NCBI GenBank assembly: GCA_022836615.1
Contig: MU405328.1
Location: forward strand, 1 to 64,000
Direction of reading: 5' to 3'
From: Annulohypoxylon bovei var. microspora
Lineage: Eukaryota; Ascomycota; Sordariomycetes; Xylariales; Hypoxylaceae
DNA: 64,000 bases
Positions within the stretch are counted from its first letter, which is position 1, and every line of letters starts with the position of its first letter. The position numbers and the translations under genes were made by a program. The notes under the pieces are model-generated. The model was not told where the DNA came from. It saw nothing but the letters and a program-made list of their open reading frames with translations, and made no database searches. Below, one piece after another: positions 53,481 through 62,060 of the stretch.

Positions 53481-55609
53481 ATTTAAATTTAATTTAAATT
53501 AAGTTTAAATGATTTAAATATATTAATTTATTTACGATCGTTACGTTAAACATGTAATTAAATTCGTAATAATAAATTATTAATAACATCGATTTATTTA
53601 ATAAGTTTTTTTTAAAAGGTTTACGTAAACGATAATTAATAATAATTTTAATAAATATATTTTATATAAATTTAATTTTATTATAATTAATAAAAGTGTT
53701 ATTAAATATGGATTTTTAAAATTTATTAATATTTAATAAAACGGTTTTAAATAAATTATTATAATTTTTAATTTTAATAATAATACGTTTAATAATTATT
53801 TTTTTATTAATTATTAAGTAAATTTTATTATTAAAGTTATTAAACATGAATAAATTAATAACGTTAATATTTAATTAATAATAAACATTTTAAATAAAAG
53901 TATTATTAAATTAAATAAGCTTAACGTGTTTAACGTATTAAAAGATTTTTTTAATGGTTTTAATTATAATTTTATTAATTATATCGGAATGTAAATTAAC
54001 GTTAATAAATAAATTAAATTAATTATTTTTAAATTTATTATTATTACCATTAATTATTTTAATGTTATTTTTATTAATAAAGGTTAATTTAATTTATTTC
54101 GTAAGTTTTTTATTTATATTATTATTTCTTATAATATTTTAAATAATTAATGGTGTTTATTTAAAATTAATAATGTTATATTTAACGTTAATAAGCGTAA
54201 TAAAAGGCGGTAATTATAATATAATTATTACTTCGGTAATTAATTTAATAATTAAATTAATTATATTATTAAAAAGGTTATTTAAAACTTACTTTATTAT
54301 TTAATAAATTAATTTAAAGTTCATTATCGTGTAACGTTAATTATTAAACTTGTTAATTATTATATTAATTATTAAACGTATATTATTAAACGATTAAAAG
54401 GTTAAAAAGTTAAAAAAATATATATAAAAATAAAAGATTAAAAAATGATATTTAATTATAATATATTACCTTTATATGGATTAATAAAGTTATCGATTAT
54501 TTTTTAATATATTCCTTTTCTTTTAATAAAAAAATTAATAATTTTATACCCATTTTATAAATAAAATTATTAATAAATAAAAAATAAAAATCGAAAAAAT
54601 AAACGTGTTAAATTTAACATAATAATTAAATAAATTAATTTTATAATTATTAATTATATTTATATAAATACTTTATTAAATATATCGTTAAAAATGGTGT
54701 TTATAATAATTAAAAATCTTATATATAAAACTTTACCATTATTTTTATTACTTTAAAATTAATTTAATAATATTTTAAAGTTTATTTTTAATAATAATAA
54801 TTTAAATTAAATAATTAAACTTTTATATAATATAATTTATTATTTTAAAATTAATAATAATACTTTAAAGTTTATTTTTATAATAATAATAAATAAATTT
54901 ATTATTTAAATAAGTTTATATTTTTAATAAATTCGTTATTTATAATAAAATAAAATTATATAAATAATAAAATCGAATATACCTTATAATTAATTATATT
55001 TAATTATACCTTTTATTTAAATTATTAATTATTAAATATAAAAAATCTATTAAATTTTATCATTTAATGAAACATTTAATAAAACTTATATAATATATAA
55101 AAGTTTTTTTTTAACGTTAATACTTATAATTATAAGGTATTAAAATAACTTTTCTTTAATAAATAAATTTAAAAAAAAAAATAAAATAAAAAAAAAAAAG
55201 TTATTCCTTTTTTTTAATAAAAAAACCTCGATAATTTTAACCGTTAATTAATTATATTTATATTTATATAAGTAAGTTTTAACCGTTAACATTATTAATT
55301 ATATTAACATTATTAACATTATTAATATAAGTGGCGTTATCGGTTTTATTAACATTATTGAAAACATTTTTAAGGTATATAAAAAAAGCGTCGTTTATAT
55401 CGTTATCGATTTCGAAACAAAAAAAATTACTTTCTTTTCGAAGGTTAATTTCAGCTTTTCCATCGTTGTAATAAATATATCCGTTTTATATTAACTTATT
55501 AATTTTATTATTATTAAAGTCCTTATAAACCCATATAAATTCATTATTATAATACATTTAAATATCGTTTTTTTTTTTACCGTTTTTTATAATAATAATA
55601 ACGATTAAA

Positions 55610-56655
55610 GGTTTATTAATCACGTTCATCCCGTTAACCATAATGCTTATTATGGCCACCATTATTACCATCCTTGTAACCATAACTACGACGGCGGTTA
55701 AAATCGTGATTATTTCGATTAAAATCGCGATTAAAATCGCAATTATTTCGATAATTTTATGAATTTTAATAATTTCGATTTTTATAATAAAAGTTACTTT
55801 AATAAGTTTATTCCTTTTATTTAATTATGCTTTAAATTATTATAAGGTTATTAATAAAAGATTTACCTTTATTAATAATAATAAGTTTATTTTTAAAAAC
55901 TTTTTATTTAACTTTAATTAAAGTTAAATATTTTAATTTTTTAATTTTATCGTTTAATTTTAAATATATTGCTTTTAACGTTAAATTTAATGCGAAATAT
56001 AATTTTATTAATAATTAAATGTTAATGATATTTCTTTAAATTTTAATATAATTAAAAAATATATTAATAAATCGTAAAATAAAAACGTCGTTTTTAACGT
56101 TAATTTTAATATATTTAATAATAATTAATTATTTATTAACGTCTTTTAATTTAATATTAAATTACGTAATTATTTTATTAATAAAATCGTCGAATTTATT
56201 TATTAAATTTATCCGCTTTTTTTATAAAACTTATTATTCCCATTATTCGAAAACGTTATTTTATAATAATTTACCGATATTTTCGTAAACGTAATATTTA
56301 CGTATTTTATAATTTATTATTAATTTATAAACCTTAATTTTTTAAAAATAAACGTTATTATAATATAAATATTTTTTATTATAAAAAATCTTATTACCGT
56401 TATTTTTATTATTAACTTTATTATTTTATAATTAAAAAATACCGGCGTTAATAATAACTTATACGGCTTTAATTTTTAATACATTTAAGTTTAATAATAA
56501 ACTTTAACGATTTTCGTTAAATTCTTTTAATATAATATTAAATTTATTAAAAACATTAATTATCGTTTCGGCGAAAGTTTTCATCGTTTAATTATATAAA
56601 TTCATAACGCCGTAACTTATAACATTATCGATAATAAATATCATTTTATTCGTAA
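55610..56655 (-). pseudogene. Gag-like frame of the 5.0-kb element, downstream part
   Basis: On the minus strand one register joins MKTFAETIINVFNKF (ATG at 56,584-56,582), a middle part with FEQWE-type text and LINKFDDFINKIIT near 56,190, and an Arg/Asn/Gly-rich tail NYRNNCDFNRDFNRNN followed by RRRSYGYKDGNNGGHN (55,760-55,650). The distance between the first and last landmarks is a multiple of three. The order (helical capsid-like part, then basic Gly/Asn-rich tail) is that of Gag. Stops are nearly all TAA, consistent with mutated Gln. The frame is interrupted at its upstream end by the nested LTR element and appears to resume at 60,088. Confidence 0.6.
56651..56655. repeat. Target-site duplication of the nested element (left)
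   Basis: CGTAA directly before the LTR start, matching CGCAA at 60,088-60,092 except for one C-to-T change. Confidence 0.85.
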
Positions 56656-56890
56656 TGTTAAAATATGTGGGCCCTTTAAGTTATTATATATAAAATGAAT
56701 GTTAAAACGAAGTATATTAATTATTAATTAATAATGAAATAATAATGATTTATTAACGCTTAAGCTTTTTTAATGTGTAAAAGGGCGAAGCCTTTTTATA
56801 TATACCTTACATTAATTACGTTAAAGCTTTATTAAGTTTATACGAGAGTTATATTAATATATTATTATATTATTTATTTATACCTTAATA
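56656..56890 (-). repeat. Left LTR of the nested element
   Basis: 235 bp. Most G residues survive (TGTGGGCCC, AAAAGGGCGAAGCC) while many C positions read T compared with the right LTR. It contains the hairpin AAAAGGGCGAAGCCTTTTT at about 56,779-56,797. Confidence 0.92.
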
Positions 56891-57589
56891 AATTATTTTT
56901 TTTTCTTGTAACCTCGTTTTTGAAATTAATAAAAAAAAAGAAAAAAAGGATGCGTTATTAAGTTATTTTTTTATTAATAAACCTTTTATTAATAAACATT
57001 TAATTAAGTATACATTTATTAATAATTTATATTAAATATAAGGAAAATCTTTAATTAAATAAAAACTTATAAAGCATTAAATAAATAAAACTTTCGAAGT
57101 AATTTTAAGGTAATTTTAAATTATTATCGTTTTTTATTATTTTTTATTATGATTTTTTTAATATAAATTGCGTGAAAAAATTCACACGTTTTTATATAAC
57201 TTCTTATATTATTATATTAAGTTTTTTACATAATTTTTTAAGGTCCCTTTTAATTAATAAATAACCTTTACCTTACTTAATTAATTATTATTAATTCCTT
57301 TTATTTCATTTCTTCATAATTTTTTAATATTAAAATTTTAATTATTTCGTTACGATATAATAATGTTTAAAGAATTCGTCGTTAATGAAATACCTTATTA
57401 TAAATGCCTTAATTACTTAACTTAATGAATTATTAATAAAGATATAAAATATTACCTTTGCTTACATAATAAGCTTATTAATTTAATTTTATTATTATTT
57501 CCTTATTAACCATCCGTAATATAATTGTTTTTATAAAATATAAAACTTATTAAATTAACCGTAAAAATTATATTAATATATAACTTTTA

Positions 57590-58030
57590 ATATTTCGTTT
57601 TTTAATTTCTTGTTTTTTAACGATTTTATTTTAACCTTATTATAACCGTATAACGTTTTCGTTATTATTGGTTAAAATTTATATAAATATATTTATTTCG
57701 ATAATATCGTTAGGTTTTAATTAAATCGCCTTTAATTTAACGTTTAAAAAAAGCTTTAACGTAAAAAAAATAAACTTAATATATTTATTATTTAACGAAA
57801 AAAATATTAACGAATTTTTAATAATAAACGTAATAAACGCCAATTCTTTATTTTAAAAAATATCGTTAAATATATTCGCTTTATGTTTTCACATTTATTT
57901 AATATTAAAAATGGTTTAAATTAAATAATCGTTACTTATACTTTTATAAATAAATATCTCATTAACCTCGTTATTAATTTAAAGTAAAGCGTTAATAATT
58001 AATTAACTTTTACTTAAATCTTCGAATTAT
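57590..58030 (-). pseudogene. Degraded coding frame in the nested element, unknown
   Basis: The minus-strand frame starts near EDLSKS next to the GC-normal segment and has long open runs: NEVNEIFIYKSISNDYLI, then NKELAFITFIIKNSLIFFSL, then KFIFFTLKLFLNVKLKAI, then LKPNDIIEINIFI and NNNENVIRL. Stops are TAA where Gln is plausible. The protein is not recognised. By position it would be the single product of the element. Confidence 0.45.
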
Positions 58031-58439
58031 TTAAGGTTATTATATAAGCCTTAATAAGCTATATCCCCTTCTACCCATCAGTGTATTTCTAGTTAACTTT
58101 TATTACATTTTAAGCCTTAAACCTTAGCCTAGCAACGCCAGCTGTACTAGCTGCGCCAGTTTTGCAAACACGTTTTGGAAGGGCCAAGGCTTGCGGCGGA
58201 AGGTCTACGGCAGGTAATGGTAACGCTATGGTAAACCCCCTGCTACCTAACCTAGATAATAACCCTTATAGCTCTGGGGAAGAATGAACTATCTCTCATC
58301 TATAACTTGGTTAGCTGCTCCCGCATTAAGGCCTCGCTCCTCATGCACTAAAGCCCAATAATAGGGTATACCCCCTTAGCTTAATAGCTCTAGTATTAAT
58401 AATATGAAAACCTGGTAAGATACCAACTATCTCTCTGCT

Positions 58440-58895
58440 TATCCCGCACACAGGCCTCGCCTCTCCCTCGCTTGTAAGGTGTCTATCTCTCAACCTGACG
58501 TCCAACAGCAGGGGAAGCTCCCTTAGCTGCCATCTGCCTTGACTAGGTCGCCGGCTGCCTCGCCGCAACCTCGCTCCAATTCCTATCTCTCCTTCGCTCG
58601 TAAGGTATTAATCCCCTAGCCTAACGCCCAACAATAGGGTACACGTCCCATACCTACCATCCGTCCCGGCCAGGTCACCAGCTACATCGCCGCAACTTCG
58701 CTTCAAATATACCATAAGGCAACTCGCCCGTAACTCTTCTCACTGCCCGCCCTAAGGCCTCGCCTCTCACCTACTCGTAACCACGCTCATAAGGCATCAA
58801 TCCCCTAGCCTAACGTCCAACAATAAGGTACGCATCCCATACCTGCCATCTATCCTAACCAGGTTGCCAACTGCCTCGCCTCTCCCTCGCCGGTG
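58440..58895. repeat. Diverged tandem repeat of about 125-190 bp
   Basis: Three units share CTCGCTCGTAAGGT, ATCCCCTAGCCTAACG, TCCAACAATAGGGTAC and GCCTCGCCGCAACCTCGCT-like blocks. The TAAGG landmark is at 58,475, 58,601 and 58,790, so the third unit carries about 63 bp more. Divergence between units is high and includes indels. Confidence 0.75.
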
Positions 58896-59164
58896 TACGT
58901 GATAGGGCATTGAATCCAGTCACCAATTTAACCGCTGCCGCCCCAAGTATCTACCACAGGCGCTAGCCTATTCGACGTCTGCTGCCCTAGAGCATCTCAC
59001 CCTAGGCGTTAGCAATTAGCTCGCTGCCCACTGGAAGCATCTCACCCCCAATATCAAACAGATCGCTCCTATGCAACAGCTGCTACCTTAGGTATCTACC
59101 CCAACTACTGGCTGCTGCTAAACTGCTCCTAAGGCATCGCATCCCAGTCACCTATGCAGCTCCC

Positions 59165-59470
59165 TCGCTGCTAGCCACACGCTAAAGACCTAAAGGGCCG
59201 AGCTCTCCCAAAGACTCCAATCATTAGAGCCTCAATCAACTCCAAACCCCCCAGAGTACGCGCGCATATAAATAGCTCCTTCGCTGCTAACCACACGCTG
59301 AAAGCCTAGAAGGCCAAGCTTTCCCTTAAACTCCAATCACTGAAGCCCCGGTTAGCTCCGAACCCCCCAAAATACGTAAACAAACAGTCACCTCACTATT
59401 TACCACTATAGATTTAATAAATAACTACCTCGCTATTTACCACTATAGGTCTAATAACCTACTTAGAATA
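59165..59470. repeat. Two further tandem duplications in the GC-normal segment
   Basis: A unit beginning GCTGCTAGCCACACGCTAAA and ending in a CTCCAAACCCCCCAGAGTACG-type block occurs at about 59,170-59,265 and again at 59,285-59,373. Immediately after, ACCTCACTATTTACCACTAT and ACCTCGCTATTTACCACTAT repeat with a period of about 41 bp. Confidence 0.8.
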
Positions 59471-59852
59471 AAGTAATATAAATGATAACATACATTAGCC
59501 TTAAGGGATCTATACTGCTTCTTAAGGTTGGTCTTAATCTAGGCTTAACTCATTAGCAGATCCATCGTTAAAACCATGTGGGGATAAGTGACGTTCCTCT
59601 CATCTCCAAATAAGTGGATCGCCGCGTATTCGCCGGTCCCTTAGCACGCTACCGTATTCTCCCTACTTCTCGGGATCCCCCCATCTTGATAACCTCATTG
59701 TTTTCTCCTCTCCTCGTTTCTTCTCGATCTCTTCTCGATCCCTTCGAAGCGTCTACGCCACACCTTGATAAGCAGCTCTTATACTAGTGATCATGCTTTA
59801 AAATAAGTGTTCCTAGCAAACGATTTACGATAATAAATATAAAGCATTAAAT

Positions 59853-60087
59853 TATCAAAATATATAAGCCCCTTAAATTATTATACATAAAATAAATGTT
59901 AAAATAAAATATATTAATTATTAATTAATAATAAAGTAATAATAATTTATTAATGTTTAAGCTTTTTTAATATATAAAAAAACGAAGCCTTTTTATATAC
60001 ATTTTACATTAACTACGTTAAGGCTTTGCTAAGCCCACACGAAAGTTATATTAATATATTACTACATTATCCACTTATACCTTAACA
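59853..60087 (-). repeat. Right LTR of the nested element (5' by coding direction)
   Basis: 235 bp, ungapped against 56,656-56,890. Here C residues survive (AAGCCCACACG, TACTACATTATCCACTTATACC) while many G positions read A. It is followed by the target duplication CGCAA. Confidence 0.92.
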
Positions 60088-61010
60088 CGCAATAACTTTA
60101 CTTTTATTAATTAAAATTATAAATTAAATCCCTTTTTTTAACTTTTCTTTTAAATCTTTTTTTAAAGATTTAAAATTAATAATATTATTAACCTTAACTT
60201 TCGAACGAATAATAATTTATTATAAAGTTAATAATAAGGTTAAAAATTATAAAATTAATGGTAACATTATTATTTCTTTAATAATTAAATTTAAAATTTA
60301 ACTAAATTTTAATTAAAATAAAAGCTTTAAATATTTTACTTTTTTTACTTTAATTAAAATACTTTTAATAAATTTTTAATAACCTTTTAATTATTTAATT
60401 AAATTATTATTTTAAAGTTATTAAAATTATTTAAATTATTATATAATTAAAAAAATGATAAAATTATCGTTATTATTTATAAAGTTAAATTTAATAAAAG
60501 CTTTAAATTAATTAATCGTTTTAAGTTTTTTTTAATTAATTAACTTTAATTTCATTATAAAAATAACGATAACGTTTTTAATAATAAAAAAACCATTCCG
60601 ATTTATAAAAATAATAATAACGTTATTAATAATTATTAATAACGCTAGGTACGTTAAGTACGTTAAGTATATATTAAAACACTTTATTAAAAATTTAATT
60701 AAAGTTTTTTAAATGTTAATATTATCGTTTTTATTTATTAATAAAATTAATATAATAAATTATAAAATAAATTTAAAAATTTTTATATAAAAATAATAAT
60801 ATATATATTAAAAATAAATTTAATAAAACATACGTTAAATACATTAATTTAAAAATTTTAATATATATATAAAAATTAATATTATTTAAAATAAATTTAA
60901 AAATTTAAATTTATTATATAATTAAATCGTTAAATTTAATATTTTTTTTTTAATAAAAAAATTAATAATAAAATTAATTAAATTAATTATTTTAATAAGT
61001 AAGCATTAAA
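60088..61010 (-). pseudogene. Upstream part of the split Gag frame and 5' leader of the 5.0-kb element
   Basis: On the minus strand, near 60,140-60,088, the text LKEKLKKG and INKSKVIANKM runs into the target duplication and, skipping the nested element, continues as MIFIIDNVISYGVMNLYN at 56,640-56,590 in the same register. The rest up to the LTR at 61,011 is stop-rich and not recognised. The leader next to the LTR should contain the primer-binding site, but RIP has made it unreadable. Confidence 0.45.
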
Positions 61011-61226
61011 TATTATAAATTAAAGCTTTTATTAAAATATTTAAAAAAACATAACCTTAACGATTATAAAATAATCATTTATATTAATTTAATAATAATT
61101 AAATTAAATAATAAGGTTATTTATTTAAAAAAAATCGTGGTTAACCCACGATTTATAAAATTAATTATAAGCTATTAAAAGTTAACGCTAAAAGCGTTAA
61201 CTTTAAATAAATTAAAAACCTTAACA
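61011..61226 (-). repeat. LTR (5' by coding direction) of the 5.0-kb element
   Basis: 216 bp from TATTATAAATTAAAGC to CCTTAACA, with the same two dyads as the other LTR (61,134-61,152 and about 61,180-61,202). It is followed by TTTAT, identical to the five bases before 52,782. Confidence 0.92.
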
Positions 61227-61265
61227 TTTATTAAAAATTAAATCTTTAATTTAATTTATTAAAAA
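61227..61265. repeat. 28-bp tandem array interrupted by an LTR insertion (right part)
   Basis: TTTATTAAAAATTAAATC plus TTTAATTTAATTTATT continues the array of 52,586-52,781 after the LTR element, giving a little over one more unit. Confidence 0.85.
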
Positions 61266-61649
61266 TAATATATTATATCATTAAAATGTTTTATTTTAAT
61301 TAATTAAAAATTTTATTAATTTATTAAATTTATTTTTATTTTTTAAACGATTAATTTAATTAATTTATAATTATATGCTTCATTTTTCCCACTTAGGTAA
61401 TTTTTTTTATTTAAATAATTTATTTTATTTTATTTTAATATATGAAATTAACTTTAATTTAATAATTTTTTTTTTTTTAATAACTTTAATATAATAACTT
61501 TTTTAAAATTTAAGTAAATATAAACTTTAAAACATTTATAATTAAATAAAATAAAATATAATAACTTTAATAATATTTTAATAAAAATTTCATTTATTAA
61601 TTAATAATTATTAAACTTAAGTTAAATTTTTATTAAACTATTATTAAAT

Positions 61650-62060
61650 TATTATTAAACCGTTATTAAATTTTAATTAAGCCCCGGTTTAACCCCGGTT
61701 AAACCTTAATTAAACCCCGGTTAAACTTTAATTAAACCTTAATTAAATTTTAATTAAACTTAAGGTTACATTAAATTAATATTACGTAATAATTATTAAA
61801 GTTATTATAATGCATTTATTTTTATTAATTTAATTAAATTAAAAGTTATTAAATACCGTTTTTAAAATTATAAAAGCATAAAGTTTTATAAAGTTATTAT
61901 TTTATAAATATTTATATTAATAAATTACGGTTAAACCGTAAGTAAACATAAGTTTTTAATGGACCCCGGGTAAAAAAACTTTTACTTTTAATTAAATTTA
62001 AAGTCGCTTTATAATTTCTACCTTTTATTAATTTTTTTTACCTTTAATTAATTATAAGTT
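61650..62060 (-). repeat. Right terminal inverted repeat
   Basis: Its reverse complement aligns with 51,519-51,880, including ACTTTTACTTTTAATTAAAT, GGTAAAAAAACTTTTACTTT and the TTACGGTTAAACCGTAA dyad (the CCGCGG palindrome on the left). Inner subrepeats of the type AACCCCGGTTAAACCTTAATT lie at about 61,680-61,760 and are better preserved here than on the left. Confidence 0.7.

Larger units (their letters stand above)
58050..59830. other. GC-normal, un-RIPped segment inside the nested LTR element
   Basis: About 1.78 kb with ordinary base composition and normal CpA/TpG content, sharply bounded on both sides by RIP-mutated sequence of the same element. It is C-rich on the plus strand and made largely of diverged tandem repeats. 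Stops occur in all frames. The 75-residue minus-strand frame at 58,341-58,568 follows a repeat unit and is not credible as a gene. The right end (about 59,690-59,760) is pyrimidine-rich with TTCTCGATCTCTTCTCGATC. No known gene was recognised. Confidence 0.8.
56656..60087 (-). mobile_element. Nested LTR element carrying a GC-normal insert
   Basis: 3,432 bp bounded by two 235-bp LTRs that align without gaps. The left LTR starts TGTTAAAATATG, the right one TATCAAAATATA, and they end TTAATA and TTAACA. The 5-bp flanks are CGTAA and CGCAA. The only coding-like frame inside (57,590-58,030) is on the minus strand, which would make 59,853-60,087 the 5' LTR and place the GC-normal segment 58,050-59,830 as a long leader. 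It inserted into the Gag frame of the 5.0-kb element. No pol motif is visible, so it is probably non-autonomous. Confidence 0.9.
52782..61226 (-). mobile_element. LTR retrotransposon, 5.0 kb before nested insertion
   Basis: Two 216-bp LTRs bound it, aligning without gaps and differing at about 11 positions, all transitions. The LTRs end TAT/TGT-like and ACA/ATA-like, as LTR ends should after RIP. The five bases before (TTTAT, 52,777-52,781) and after (TTTAT, 61,227-61,231) are an exact target duplication. Without the nested element at 56,656-60,087 it is about 5.0 kb. The only recognisable coding frame, a Gag, runs on the minus strand, so the 5' LTR is 61,011-61,226. I found no convincing reverse transcriptase or integrase motif, so it may be non-autonomous. 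Confidence 0.9.
51519..62060. mobile_element. TIR-flanked element, about 2.1 kb before nested insertions
   Basis: The two ends are long inverted repeats (51,519-51,880 and about 61,650-62,060). Removing the LTR element at 52,782-61,226 and one target duplication leaves about 2.1 kb. The interior holds a GC-rich hairpin (52,327-52,369) and a 28-bp tandem array that was the insertion target. No transposase frame is recognised, so it would be a non-autonomous DNA element. Alternatively it may be two independent copies of one repeat in opposite orientation. Confidence 0.55.

Noticed and set aside
58341..58568. Minus-strand open frame of 75 codons in the GC-normal segment
   Set aside because: It covers one unit of a diverged tandem repeat. 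The other units do not keep the frame, and no conserved protein is recognised.
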